A DNA stretch of 64,000 bases from Macrobrachium rosenbergii (taxonomy: Eukaryota; Arthropoda; Malacostraca; Decapoda; Palaemonidae), in assembly GCF_040412425.1 (NCBI RefSeq), contig NC_089762.1:23653391-23717390 (forward strand), in the 5' to 3' direction. This document shows positions 10,831 through 24,480 of the stretch, one piece after another (the first letter of the stretch is position 1; each line of letters begins with the position of its first letter). The translations under genes and the position numbers were made by a program. The notes below the pieces were generated by a model. The model was not told where the DNA came from. It ran no database searches and saw only the letters and a program-made list of their open reading frames with translations.

Positions 10831-13800
10831 TTATTCTGCTTTATTAATAACAAAATGGATAAATTAATGTGAGTTTCATGTACAATACACTATAGTTTCA
10901 ACAAATTACTTAAATGTACACTGAAAAATAATCCTTGCAGCACTCACCCTCATCATCTAACCTGAAACTGAAATAATCACTTACTAGCTTTTAAGATTAC
11001 TGACACGCATAATGCAAGAATTTTATTTCCTTATCAATCTAATTCAGTGATAGCCATTAAAAAAGACCTTAACTTGCAAACTAGCATTAAAAAACTTACC
11101 AGACCTTACGTATGACTAAGATGCTTAAACCAAGCTTAGAAAAGTCAGAGATTGACCGAGAACCACAAGAACAGTGGCTACTTGTACTAAGTGGAGGTTG
11201 ACGGGGCTGCAAGGTTTGTTAAAGATTGAAAAAGCCTGGTTTCTAAGACTGATTTGTAAACTATCATACAACGAATTATGAGTCAGGCTAAATTTAAAGC
11301 GCTGATATTTCAAGTGGACGAAGCCCTGTTTTTGACACTACTAACCAAGCAATGACGGAGGCTTCCACTCTCCTGCGATGAATTACTACTGCGGGCTTTA
11401 ATGTAGGCATTAATGTTTCAGGCTTTCACTCTACCGTCACACTTCAGCAGCAAGCCTCCGCTGACAAGATCCGTAGTGATTTCTGCATTGCTATAATGTG
11501 CACCTCCCGGCAGGCCGAGCTCATTAAATGCAGGCGTTTGCCAGGATGTAACCTTGTGCTCTACTCGACGCATTTCCATTTGGTGCTCAGTAGCCTACAT
11601 TTCCCAACAGACTCCTTTGTGATCGATACAACGTCCTGTTAAATATAAGATGCCTTTCAGATTCGACAGCACCGGCAATATAGAGTCCTTGTACTACCCA
11701 CAACAAGCCTATCAATGACGACTTCAACATACCTCAATTAACAGAGGTTTCAACAGTTTTAATGAAAAGGACATGCTAGTAAAAAAAAAAAAACTAATAA
11801 ATTTTTATTTAACCTGATCTCTCAAATAAACACTAAAAAATTCTTGAAAATATTAGGGATGGTTAAATAATCGTAAATTTACTAATATGCTTTATTTACT
11901 GTTTTAAATTTCTTTGTGCATTTTTAAAACTTTATACTATTCACTACCCATTTCAAAAATCAGTAAAATAGTGTAAGCACACGGAAATTCAGATTTCTCT
12001 ATTTTTAGCCAGGCACATACACATTGTCCTAAATGTATTTAAAAACTTTCTCAAGTTCATATTTTTAACAAGGGACCGGTATATCCTCTTTAAATCACTG
12101 CATTGAAATTCAACAATATAAATTCTTTGCCCTTAAATTTCAACAACCTAAACGGTATCACCAAATCCCTACAACTAAATGATTAATCCCCGATCTACAA
12201 AAAAAAATATGGAAATCGCATTGTTTCCTGGAAGATTAGAAATATTAAACTATTCACATATTTAAAAGTTATCTAAAGACACTTGTCTGTGATAGCAACT
12301 TAAAACTAATCACAAAGTGTCTTGTAGCCTATTTCTTCGTGCATTTAATATTCAAGTCCAAAATTAGATGCCAGTTATAGAAATCACAGAACATAAGTAA
12401 CTCAAATTCACTGACTACGAAACTTACAGGTATTGTCAAGACTTCAAAATGTTCGATACTATCTGCCTTCAAATCTTATAGTGAAGAGTCCTATTGAAGA
12501 CTGAAGCTAACCATCAGAGAACAGCTTTGACCATATCCGCAAAGGAATTTTAAGAGAACTGTCTTATACACTAAGTTTTAAGTGCCTAAACACCTAATTA
12601 TCAAAGCTTAATGTCAACCATTTAAGATCCCCTAATATCCACATACTTCAAATATACGCGTCAAAACAAAATTTGACTATTCCCATTTTAACTGGCTGCC
12701 TCCAAACAAATTGCCTGTTACGACTCAACACCGGTATCTTTAAAAACCTAGTCCTCAAGAATATAAACCAGCAATAAACTGGTTTTGAAGTTATCTCATC
12801 GCACCACAGTTGACTTTATGACTATACTATGATTAATACAGTACAGTACATTTATATGATTGTTAATCTTTAACCACGTATATCACTAAACAATTGGGAC
12901 TTAAAGATGCATATTGGAATTACGCAAAATACCCATACGTATACTAAAAATCAAAATTTAACGAGAGGAAATTAGCATGGATTCATCAGATAATGGAGAA
13001 ACGTTCAAAAGTATCAGTTCAAGAAATAACTACAGTGAACTTAAAATACTACATTGACGATCTTGCAGTAAACCTTACATTTTAGTCCACCCCTACGTCC
13101 ACCACTTCATGAGTTACACCTGTTTTTGGGGTCTTCACAGAAAAATTCCACTTTACATGGGTATTTATGACAGCACTGGCTAAAAAAATAAATTATATTT
13201 CTAAGCAACTAAAATTCAAACTTTCCCTAATCAAAGAACTCTCACACGAGAGCCATGTATCAGTAATTATATACTTTTAAAGCTGCATCTCCAACGTTGG
13301 AAACTTCAAACATTCCGAGGAAACAAACTGATGAGTTTAAGTGTTAAATCCTAAAAACGTATTAACTAGTCCTGTTATTCATTTACACCAGTCCTGCTAA
13401 CCTACCATAACACTGCACCTTCCATCCTAATCGTTATTTCAAGAAGCTGTAAAATTTCAGAATGTTTTTGAGTGTTAGAGAAGCAACCACATTAACATGA
13501 TGGTAAGAATCCACAGCCACCGGGAAAGTTGTAGTCAGGAGTACCACAAAAAAGTCTTTTCATTCCTATTCTGCCTCTTAACGTCTAAAGTCCCCTAATC
13601 CTTAATTTCCTCAAGTCCATCAATACCAACTGTTTACAAAATTAAATGGAAAAAGCAAAAATTAAACTTTATCGAAATGAAATTCACGTTAGCTTTATCA
13701 CCATGTTGGGCACACTTGACCAACCACTACAATGACTAATTTCATAACTCATGAGAAATGTACTCATCACATGGAAAAAAGCCTAACAAAATATTTCAGT

Positions 13801-16800
13801 TCCTGTAGTCCTTTGCGCAAAGATGCTACAGCTTTAATCCATAGCTTTGTGTTACAAAACTAGCAAAGGATAGGAAGTACATTTATCTGCAAAAAGTCAG
13901 GCACAGACGTTCGTAATGCACACGCTGTCTAAACGACTTCCTCTAACGCAAAAAAAATAAAAAAAAAAACTAGCTTAGTACACAGACTTATTACGAAAAA
14001 ATTTTAAAAATTCGTATTACACCGGTCAAAATGAAATTCGTTTAATACCAGTTTTATTATTTATCCTCCAAAATATGCCATTTAAGACAACATTACCATT
14101 CAACCTCCAGTATTCCAGACCAATGATTATATTATTGCTGCAGCAATGTATTTATCTGCTACGGCACGAGAACAAAACTACCATCCTTCTTGAACGTTGT
14201 GTCGCGTAATTTTTTTAATTACCATAAAATTTTTACTCTACTGTACATAGACCAGTATTTGTACTGTGAATCGTAACATTTCTCTATACTGAGATAGCTA
14301 AAGGCTACTTCACAAAAGGGCAAATACAATCTTCGAAATTTAGGACTTTTTGGGTTTGGAAACACCAGCTTCATATAACCAAATATTGACATTTAATATA
14401 CAAAGCTATTTCCAAGATAATATCTTACAACTGGAGAATCAGTGTCACCAATGCTCGCAAACTTACCCATTAAAACCATTGCGCCAAACAACTGTTTAGA
14501 GGTAATCGATAATAGTTTTGAATGACCACTAGTTTGTTTCAGTAGGTGAGACAGTTTAAGAGGCGTTATCACCGTTCTCCAATAATTCTAGTTAATGCGT
14601 GGAACATTATCAACTTGCCACTTTAAACATTTAATCAGTTGACAGCTAAATTCTGATATAAAACTATACGCTAGTGACAAGTGGTTTGTAGTGTTAAAAG
14701 TTTTTCAAGTACCCACGCAAAACTTCGCTGAACAGGCTCTATAATATAGGCCATTTAAATTTACTGTAGTTAGAATGTCTGTGGTGATATCCAGTACACC
14801 AGCATTACAACGCAACCTTGCGCAATAGTTATGGAAGAACTGGCACAGAAGCATTTCCAAAGTCCTGACAAGGTACCAAAGTTGCTATAGTGATAGGCAC
14901 ACAAATTCTATTGATTGGCAAAGGTAGAGCCTAACCTTGAAACCAGCAAGATTCCACCATCAAGAGAGATGAGCAAAGCAAGTCCCATACTTGTAAATAC
15001 TCTGAAATGTGGTGGTTCTTTTTAAATTACACTGGCCTTACGGCACCAGAAGCTCCAGCTATCGACATCAAAACAATATTAACCAAAAACATAGCTAAAA
15101 TTATTAATTAAGCACGTATCCTGGAAGTAGACCCTCTTTCAAACAGGCTTCATTAAAAAGAATGGCGGGATGGGTGCCATTCAGTTTATGTTGCGGTGTC
15201 TGTCTCTCGAATGAGTTTCCATAAAATCGGAACTTCAGCTTGAAATGTGTCAGTTATTTCAGCACTTAACACAGACTTTTTACGTGCAGAAGATACAAGG
15301 GTCCAAAGAATATTACTCAGATGTAATAAAAATCCTTCAATTATGTCCCTTCGTTTCAAGTCAGAATAAATAGCTAAACGACCTGAATATCAAACCAGTT
15401 TGTAGGTGACATTTTTATCAAGGCTTGTCAGTATTACCAAGAGACCAACCATGATGTCATAACCAGCAAATGCTTACGAGCTGTCAGTGTGGCCAAGAAT
15501 ACATTCTGGCACAAGGCCAACTTAATGTCGACATGAAGCACTGTTGCATTAAAACGGTCTCAGAGGATAGTAACTTGGAAAAAATGTGAAAATGTGAAAA
15601 GTTCGTAGCCACAGAATATAAATTTCTAGAACAGAAATATCCAGTAGAGATGTACACTATCCTTGCTCCTTTGAGCAAAAATGTCTGTACACACATCAAA
15701 ATAGAAATGGACTTTGCCACAAGGCCATTTGTTATATTTTCAATCCATAAAAACCTAGCATTTACTCGGAAGGAAAACTAACACATTCTTGGGCAAAAAC
15801 CTCTGTTCGGTCTGGCCAATATAAATAGTGGGTCTGGCTACAGTTAATATAACTCGTTACGTCTTCAAGACTGATGCAGGAGATCTCCCACTTACGTCAC
15901 ACTGACTCCCTTTCCTATTTCCTTCAAAAACGTGATTTGGTAATCCCTTGCATTTAAATATCCACCTAAACGTTTATAAAAGAAACAGTCGACTTAAAAA
16001 GTGATTTGGCAACACCGTAATTCTTAAATGCACAGACATGGTGTCGTACATCACTATATATGCAATTCGTTTGGCCATGTATCTAATTTAAAATACTGCA
16101 TCATATAAACCCTCCTCAGTTTTCCCTTTCCATATCTGTACAGGGAAAGTTCTCTACTGGTATAAACGTCCCACAACCTAGAAATTTTTTATTCACGCAT
16201 GCACGGTTGAACGAAAATAAAGCTAAACTCCAACATCAGATCTATTCTCAAACTAAACCCACAAAAATTGAACTTATCCATACAATGAGATGTGAATAGG
16301 GTGTAGCAAACTTGTTCGCACATTACCTGGTCCCCCTCTTTTTTTTATTTCGGTGCGTAAACTGACAAACCAGATTTTTAAACTTGACTCCGTTCACTAC
16401 AAAAGAAACTAGGCGCATTCGTGAATTTTATCCCTCGCAATCGAACTGGGTCTCTAACCATTCCATCAACATACCAAATCTTCACTTGAAAATTTATTTT
16501 AAATCAGACTTACAAGAAGGCCACATTAAAATAAATTGTAACCACTCGAGTTTACTTACAATGACTGAAAAAGCCTGATCTTGGCACGACATTGATACAG
16601 AAATGCCACTCGATCATACTGAGAAAAGTGAGAATCATACATCACAGAGCTGAAGCACGGTGCTAGGATCTTGTCATTACGAAGTCCTAAAGATAACGAC
16701 CTCATGTCACTAGACTCCTGACCTGATTTTACCTCAAGAGTTAACAGAAAAAAAATCTTAACGAACCACAACAAATACACTACATACCGTTGCACCATCC

Positions 16801-17250
16801 GCAAAACGCTCGTCTTTTCAAGTATGGATTTCAAGCGGTAAAATAAAGAACTTGGTCCTTTATAAGACTTTCCCAGGCACCTGAAGCACATTATTACACT
16901 TAAACTCGTCACTGTCAGTCGGTCACTTGTTAAATGACGGCGAAGTTTTCCAGAGGTGGCACCTTCCTAAATTATTACAAGGACGCCGAAACAATATAAC
17001 AAGTGTTTGTTGGTTTAGTGTCCTTGGAAAACAAGTACTGCCATCTATGTAAAAGCATTTCAACAAAAGTAATTTACTTTGAAGTTGCAAATCGGGAATA
17101 TAAATTTAATACTGTCTTGTGAGTCATATCTCCCAGAACTATACGCAACTAGATTGATTAATCAACACTCTGAAAAGTAATAATAACATAGAAAGTTTTA
17201 TCGCTTACAAAGTCAAGTTAAAATCATCTTCTCGGCTGAACTTGAGGTAT
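10831..17250. other. Gene-free, microsatellite-poor stretch
   Basis: 6.4 kb without simple-sequence tracts, recognisable transposon proteins or any ORF with family resemblance; the longest ORF (16912-16556 minus, 118 codons) looks like no family I know. On minus, TTAATAAAGC near 10840 could be a poly(A) signal, so the block might be a long minus-strand 3' UTR or non-coding RNA; this is speculative. Confidence 0.5.
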
Positions 17251-17309
17251 ACAGACTGGCGAGTAAAACAATGGCTGATGTACTGTTTTTATTATTATTA
17301 TTATTTCTG

Positions 17310-17310
<1 letters not shown>

Positions 17311-17338
<28 letters not shown>
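17311..17338. repeat. (TA)n microsatellite
   Basis: Short pure TA tract next to an ATT-rich run. Confidence 0.95.
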
Positions 17339-17343
<5 letters not shown>

Positions 17344-17436
17344 ACAAAGTCAGTAACAGAAAAACAGAAAAGATACCGTGATGCTCACATAATGTTAAGG
17401 CAATTTTTACAACTTATTCAATAGAATTTTGAAAAA

Positions 17437-17462
17437 TATATATAGGCTATACTGTATATATA

Positions 17463-17502
<40 letters not shown>

Positions 17503-17702
17503 AATTTAAATATATATATAATTATTATATATATATAATGTATGTATATATATATATATATGTATAGATGATATATATATATAAAGTATATATATAAAAC
17601 AAAGACATTGCTATTAAAGCATATTGACGCTGCTTCCACCTCTCCTCTTCCCCCCATATATAATATATTATATATATATACAATATATATACATATATAT
17701 AT

Positions 17703-17790
<88 letters not shown>
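17437..17790. repeat. Compound TA-rich microsatellite
   Basis: TA tracts with TATG, TAAT and TTTAAATT interruptions. They are split by about 58 bp of unique, pyrimidine-rich sequence (17598-17656). All ORFs here are Ile-Tyr runs and meaningless. Confidence 0.97.
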
Positions 17791-17794
<4 letters not shown>

Positions 17795-17869
17795 AGGAAT
17801 GCTAATATCAGTTAAATATGGATTTTCTCGTAGTTTGTGATGTAACTGACATACTTTCATTTCTGGAGG

Positions 17870-18406
17870 CATAGGCGTAGGAGGTGGGATTTATTTCACA
17901 AGGGCAACACCAAATTTGCCCGAATTTCAGAAACCCCCCAGAGTTTTTTCACATTGCCATATGTATATCCGCGCAATAAACACCAAACAGCTGTTAAATT
18001 ATGTACAGTAGGTACGAATTTAAAGAAGTTTAGCAAAACCAGAGTTTGTGGGAGATTTGTTTATAGTTGGAGTTTCCCGCCTCCTCCATCGCCGGCAAGG
18101 ATGAAAAAACGGAATCTTGTATGCACAGAAAATGAGTAGGATGATTTCTGTAATCGAATGGGGATATTCTTAAGTAAATGATAAACTGATAATCATAATT
18201 CATGTGCAATTATTTATTACCTGTTAACTTACTAAATACAAGTTTATAATTTTTATTTTTATTCTTATTTCTTAAATTATGGAATTTTTTTGTCTTCCCC
18301 AAATGCCCGAATATCCCAACCCATTTGCCTGAATTTTATGAGACTCACGAATCTAGGGGGGTTGGAGCAGTTTCCCCGCCTTGGACCCCCTCCTCCTACG
18401 CCTATG
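17870..18406. mobile_element. 537-bp hAT-like MITE with perfect 8-bp TSD
   Basis: Terminal inverted repeat CATAGGCGTAGGAGG(T/A)GG at both ends. It is flanked by the perfect direct repeat TCTGGAGG (17862-17869 and 18407-18414). An 8-bp target duplication and CA...TG ends are hallmarks of the hAT superfamily. The subterminal TTTGCCCGAATTT-like motif recurs at both ends. No transposase, so non-autonomous. Perfect TSD suggests recent insertion. Confidence 0.85.
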
Positions 18407-18414
18407 TCTGGAGG

Positions 18415-19660
18415 TAATGTTTGGTTAACCGATTAAAACAATTCCTTTATCGAGTGATAATGGGGAACCATAAAAGAAAATGGGAGCTTCTGGTGTGGGG
18501 TGCATGAAAATGAGTGAAAAACGGCTGTGTAGCCTAAGTATCCTAATTTAGGATGCCGGGTCTTAGCTGAACCCCTCAACCTGATCTTGCTGTAAAGATT
18601 GGGTTTCTCACTAGCGTTCCACATCACCGTCGGATGTGAAGCCGTTGTAATGGCTTATCCACGCATTGACGACGGAAAGGAATATCAGATTCGACAGACT
18701 TACATTAAAAATAATTATTAGAAAAACTACCTTTTACCCATTTTAGAAATCCCGGTGTTATTGAGAACTATAAAATAACTTACTTCCATAACAATAAAGT
18801 TCCTGTAATGGTTTTGGAGACAATAAAAATAATCTAGGAATTAACTTTCTCCAAAGATTCCGGTAAGTCAGAATACACTATAGACAACTTTGCATTGTAT
18901 TGTTACATCCAAGGTCTAGTAGACTTGGTTGCATCAAACTGCATTCTAGATTGCTAACATAAAACGATAAACAATTGAATAAAGGAAAATCATTATTGAC
19001 TGAAATGAGAAATTTCAAACTAAGATTAATTTTTCTGTAACCTAGTTAACAGCAGTTTTGCTGCAGAATATACCAAATTATTGAGAGTAAAATATAGTCC
19101 CTTTATGTTTATAGAAAAGTATGAATTTAATTCATAAATATGCTATCGTGAATACATAAGCAATATGCAGTTCAAGATGACATATAATTAAATCAACAAT
19201 ATTTACTAAATACATTCAGAGCTCCAGTGAGCTTTAAAAACGAATATACAGTATAGACATAATTCATATATTGTTTTAGAACAGTTCATCACTGCAACTT
19301 ACAAAAAAAAAAGAAAAAAGCGTCAGCCAGAGCTTTGATATTCCTGACATAATCTTTGGGTTCTTTTTCTTCTAGGCTGTCTGTTGTTGTCATCAAACCT
19401 CTTACGAATTTTGTGTTAAAATAAATGCAATTCGATTAATTCTGGAAACAGACTCAACACGGCATTTGCTCCATCCTCTGGGTATCGTGAAATTAACGTT
19501 TGGTTCTACTGAAAGGTACGAGTACGGTTTGCAATACAATCGAAGGAGAATATTATTGTGCTCAATATGGCTTCGTGCTACCATGGGTCCTTTCCTAGTG
19601 AGAAAGTCCCAAAGATACTTACACTGATATTTGCAATAGACTTATTACATTAATAAACCT
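18415..19660. other. Unassigned intergenic stretch
   Basis: AT-rich, no recognised gene or repeat family; ORFs are short and unremarkable. Confidence 0.5.
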
Positions 19661-19670
19661 AAGAATACTG

Positions 19671-19966
19671 GAATTGGAATTGGAATATAAAATTTAGGGG
19701 AAAGGCCAAGCGCTGGGACCTTTGAGGTCATTCAGCACTGAATGGGAAATTGAGAGTACAGGAGGTTTTAAAGGAGGAACAGGAGGAAAACTTTGCAGGT
19801 CCACTATGAAACAATTGTTAGGAGAAGGTGGAAAGTAAGATGGAAGAAAGACAATATGAACAGAGGCACAGTAAAAGGAATGAAAGGAGTTGCGGTTAGG
19901 GGGATGAAGGGTCACTGCAAAGAACGTTAAGTAATGAGGTGCATTGATGGCACTATACTATGGGGT
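19671..19966 (-). mobile_element. SINE-like retroposon, copy 1
   Basis: About 80% like the copy at 61114-61424 along its length (shared AATTTAGG, CATTCAGC, AACAGGAGGAAAAC, GGTGGAAAGTAAGATGGAAG, CACTGCAAAGAAC). Flanked by an imperfect repeat AAGAATACTG / AGGAATACTTG. The (AATTG/AATTC)-rich end at 19671 is read as the 3' tail, so the element is placed on minus. Confidence 0.78.
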
Positions 19967-19979
19967 AGGAATACTTGAG

Positions 19980-20865
19980 TACCTGTACTATTGAAATTTA
20001 TCTTATAGCAGTTACATCATTGGCATGAATAGTAGCCTGATATAATGGCAAGATAAGATACCTCTCCAATTATGAATGATTAATTCCTCAATGAAGCCAA
20101 AATATGTGAGTCAATAAATCCCCTGATGGGAACAAGGCTCTCGTTCCTGGCAGTGATGGCATGCATTCGGAAAAAGCAGACTCTAAATATGGTTGTCTTT
20201 GTGGTCTGATTTGCCAAGTAATGCAAGCATGGCAATGTTAAATAATTTTAAGCTTGTAACGTTCACCACAAATAGTATGCAGAAGAATCTGAAATTAGGT
20301 AACACTCTAATTATCATAACGGAAACTCCTATGGGCCCACAATGGTCCAACATGCATCTTTAAAATCATTATTATTTGTTACTTTTACGCCAGTTCATTA
20401 AAATAAAAATGTAATAACTTAAAAAAATTGTTTTATCAAGGTGCCTTTACACTATGGTTCAAATATTTTACTATCAATTTAGGATGGAGCATCACAAAAT
20501 ACCTGCACAAGAAGCTTAACATTTTTATTTTTTATATCATAATGCAAGTACTAATGTAATAGAGAGTTAGAGTGTCCATTGAATCCATTGTGTCCACAGA
20601 TCATGTGCCCCCTTCAATGATGTTTGGCCACCCATAAGTAGGCTGGTATAAACCACTCTTCCAAATTGGTCTACATGAATATAAAAGTAATATGAAATAA
20701 TGATCTCATTTAGTCCTTGGGAAAAATCAATTATAGCTTTGTTAAAATTACAGGCTTGGGAAATATAAAGGTTCATATTTTCAGTTTTGCCGTTACCTGT
20801 TGAAAACAAAAAATCTGTCAAAATTCAACCTTGAAGGTGCATGCTACTTTATTTTCTCAGTCTAG
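19980..20865. other. Unassigned intergenic stretch
   Basis: No recognisable gene, RNA or repeat. ORFs are below 90 codons and lack family resemblance. Confidence 0.45.
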
Positions 20866-21175
20866 GCATATTCTGTTATTTTTCCCCTTTTCTCTCTTTT
20901 CCCATCTTCCTTTTCCTCTCTACCACTTCATTATCTTCCTTCATCTTCCAATTCTCCCACATTCTCCTTTATCCTTCTCTTCATGCGCTCTCCTTGTCTT
21001 CTGCTTCCATTCCAAGTTCTTCTCCCACCTCTATTTATTCCTTCCCTCCTTCTCCTTCCGTTTTGTCCTTTCTGTTCTCTTTCATGTGTTTTCCAATCAT
21101 TTCTAACTTACCATCCTTCCATTCTTTGCATTTCCATGTTTTATTTCTCCTGACTCTTAGGTCCTTATTTATTTT
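20866..21175 (+). repeat. Polypyrimidine stretch
   Basis: About 310 bp of strongly CT-biased sequence with TTCC, TTCT and CTCC clusters on plus. The two overlapping plus ORFs through it are Ser/Phe/Leu-rich by composition. Possibly a decayed pyrimidine microsatellite. Confidence 0.7.
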
Positions 21176-21179
21176 CTAA

Positions 21180-22140
21180 GCTTACTTCCCTACATTTGCT
21201 CTCCTATGTTTGATAACTGTAATTAACTGAACAATTCACCGAGTGAAGGGAACTCCTTACAAAAAAAGAATAAAGAACCATGGTCTCTAATCAGCAACTT
21301 GGCTTTAGTAAAGCTGAAAGAAGCAAAACAAATAATTCTTAGTATCCATTTGTTAGTAACAGATGTTAGTAATAAATTTCTCTGAGAAGCATTTAAAATA
21401 AGAGGTAAATACGTGGGACATGAAGAAAAAATTTCACAACTCACCCAGAATGGAATGACGTACAGAGGGAGAGAGTGGGGGAGGGGGTGTTTTGTTTTGT
21501 TAGTTTCACTAAAATCATGTTCATTAGGTTAGGAAGGAATCAATCAAAGATTACATGATGGGGGTCCTACAGAGGGGGGAATGGAATCTGTAACTTATCA
21601 CCTTACTCTAAACACTCCAATGGTTCAAGTTAGATTACCCTAGCACCCCTACTTCTTCCTGATAAATAACCATCAAGTTCATTCAGATTGCTAGACTACT
21701 CTGGAGAACTTAACAAAATGGTTATCTTCAGTAATGAACAGCTGGAATACCACTAAGTTCCTATTCAGTAGTGTTTCAAAAACCAAAACCTTAATGCATA
21801 ACAACACTATAATAACATTATGTTACAAAAGACAACTGAAATAAAACAAAATTAATCTGACACTATGAAAGACTATTGGAATCAAATTGTTTAAGCCTTC
21901 CTCACAACTGCATGATAATTTTAACAATAAATTCAACTACTATACCACACTGTACTGTATTATAAGATTAAATGAAATCTGTAGATGTCATCGTAATCTG
22001 AACTACAAAAACAAATGCAAAACGTGAGACACAGGCAAAGATTCAAGTTAGTCCATCTGCAGATGAAACACAATTCCTGATTTAATACTATATAGTTCAA
22101 CAGTAGAGGTCTGAGTTAAACTATGCGGTCTTTTCCTTGC
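21180..22140. other. Unassigned intergenic stretch
   Basis: AT-rich, nothing recognisable; a short purine-rich spot (GAGGGAGAGAGTGGGGGAGG, 21462-21488). Confidence 0.4.
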
Positions 22141-22560
22141 AGCTTTGGCCACATGTTGGCAGAAGCATGCTTCCTCAGCAACCATCCTGAGTACTTTTCG
22201 TGAAAGCTTGCTACTGTTTTGTTTCTTATGGAGGTGGTGTTACTCAGGGTTGCCAAGGACCAATATCACATTCCAGGGAGGATATTTTGTTGAGCCGCAT
22301 GAAGAATGTATCATCAGCGCAATTAGATTTCCACAAAGCTAATCATATAATCCATGCCCCAGGATTGGCTGCTGATATCTTCTGGTGTTCTCTGTATTCA
22401 ACAAAACTAAATCTTGCACTCTGACAGGGCATTCTATTGAAATTTCAATGTCACTCACACAGAAAGGTGGAGGTCTCGTCAGTCCAAGTATTTGCGAACC
22501 ACCGGTGTTCCATCGAGTATGGCATAATTCTCCCAGAGCAACTGACTTAACTAGAATCAT
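22140..22560. other. Unassigned flank of the Bel/Pao remnant
   Basis: Sequence downstream (in minus sense) of the integrase remnant. It may be the rest of the same element, but no motif supports that. ORFs of 65-107 codons on both strands have no recognisable features. Confidence 0.35.
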
Positions 22561-22582
22561 AGTTTTTGTGGTTGTTCCCTGT

Positions 22583-22585
<3 letters not shown>

Positions 22586-22661
<76 letters not shown>
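22586..22661. repeat. (GA)n microsatellite
   Basis: Uninterrupted GA tract, 76 bp. Confidence 0.98.
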
Positions 22662-22799
22662 CTGATATTCCTTACGTACAGCAGTCTGGCTGGGGTGGGA
22701 GTGAATGAGGCTTCCAGATCATTGCTGCTAAGATAAGGACTGGAGTAGTTATTTATCATGGTTTTGGCCACAGCTATGACAGTTCAGTTATAACAACAT

Positions 22800-23930
22800 T
22801 AACTTTCCTCAGTAAGTGGTTATGAGACCATCAAAAGACTGACTAATTATTCATAAAACCCACCTTGCCAAGGGGGCTTGGGGAATGATGCCCAGCCAAG
22901 TAGCTGTGTGTTTCAGGTTTATCAGCGAATTGTTGGCTGCAGTGGACAGGGATTTGAGGGAGTCTGTAATGTGCTGCAACCTTGTGGAATAGAGGATCTT
23001 TGATGTAAGAGTTTTGCTAACAAATGAGGCTACAGTATGCATTTTAGTACACATGAAGAAACATGTACATCCATCCAATACCTTTATATGACACACTAAT
23101 GTTTCCTGCAATGTCCAGTCCTGCACACTAGAAGGGCTTCATAAGCTATATTCTCTCCTTTGGCAAAGGAGGAAACCCCAAAGATTGGAAGGGACATTCT
23201 CCAAGCGTCTGCACAGCATGCAACAGATTGGGATGCTGCAAATGGAGTGTTACATATGAATTGGCCAGAATCTCCTTATTGTTTATGGTGAAAAGAGAGC
23301 TGACACCCTAGTGGAGGCGCAGCTCGTAACAATGGTTGATGACCAGCTTCTACAGGAGTGTTTATGGTCCATATGGTCTGAGAAGATTGTGTAAGGTTCC
23401 AAATCTCCATTCTGCAGTTGTCCTTGGCAGGGTACCTGTCCATCCTTCATAAGTCCTTTTGCTCAGCTGCAATAATCAAGAGGCACAAGGGGAGTGGACT
23501 GAAGTGAAGTGGTCTACTGGGGTGGTATTGCCTGTGACTGCAACTAGATGAGCAGTATCTAAAGTGGTTCAGATGGACTTGGCACTAAAATTGAGTCATT
23601 TGTTCTACATACCATATGGCCCTTCTCAAGGAGAATCCCTTGAAATCACTACTGTTGTCTTGGTAGGGGCCTTGAATGCATCCTGTTTCTGGTAAAGTCC
23701 TTCTTAGGTGAGCCAGCAAGAGCCTCAATACCAAAGTAGGCTCTTGAGTAGTCTTAGTTGCAGAACCATCAGATCCATTATTAGGAAGTCAGCTGGGTTC
23801 TCTTCAATGGGGGCTTAGTGTATGGCAATATTATGTTTTTCAGGATACTGTCAACTCCTTGATTCACTGGTACTACACCAAATTAAAATTTGCCTGACTC
23901 TCCAGAGCTGGCTCTTGAACATATTTAACT

Positions 23931-24002
<72 letters not shown>

Positions 24003-24480
24003 ACACACCCTGGCTACACCAGTGACAGCTGGGAGCTTCAATGGTACCACAGGAAATGGTAGGGCAGTCCCTTGTCACTGATGCATAGGTCCAGTCTGAT
24101 CCAAGTAAGTAAGTGCACCCTCCCTGAGCACTAGGTAAGGCATTGATAAGGATAACAGGTCTATTTATCACAAGACTGCACAGAAGGCATGGGTTTCACC
24201 CAGCCCTTGGTACTGCAGGAATGGGGCTGAATTTCTCCATGATGTATTTGCTCAGAGGTTTGTCCTATGTAGCATTAGCCCTCCAGAGTTCCTGGATTAG
24301 GAGTTGTCTCTGAGTTGTGAGGATGCTGAGTTAACAATAGATTGAAGATCAACAAAAACTTCTCTTCATGAGTGACTTGGGGGTGTTTGAAGGCAGAATG
24401 CCCTAGGTTCAAGTAGTTTTATATTAAGAGTCCTTTACATCCCGCATCTTCTTATAAGCAAAACATTAATGAGCAACTCT
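22800..24480 (-). pseudogene. Bel/Pao retroelement pol remnant (RT end, RNase H, integrase)
   Basis: On minus, about 24360-24220 reads KRSF...SSIY then LIQELWRAN and DKPL, the conserved post-RT segment of Bel/Pao pol ('SSIYDPLG...LIQELW...WD.PL'). 24170-24060 has an RNase H-like NALPSAQGGCTYLL. The integrase-proximal ENPADFLIMDLMVL near 23800 matches the family's 'NPAD...SRG'. CAGLDIAGNISVSYKGIGWM and MYMFLHVY (about 23130-23010) match the integrase start 'GVDYAGP'. ATWLGIIPQAPLARWVL (about 22900-22851) matches 'W.FIPP.APHFGG.W'. Stops and frameshifts are frequent and a TG tract has expanded in the middle. No LTRs were identified. Confidence 0.62.
23933..24001. repeat. (GT)n microsatellite
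   Basis: Uninterrupted GT tract inside the Bel/Pao pol remnant. Confidence 0.98.

Noticed and set aside
16556..16912. 118-codon minus ORF in the quiet block
   Set aside because: No recognisable domain, no codon or splice support; expected by chance at this length scale in 64 kb.
20831..21179. Ser/Phe-rich plus ORFs of 91 and 112 codons
   Set aside because: Composition effect of the polypyrimidine stretch.
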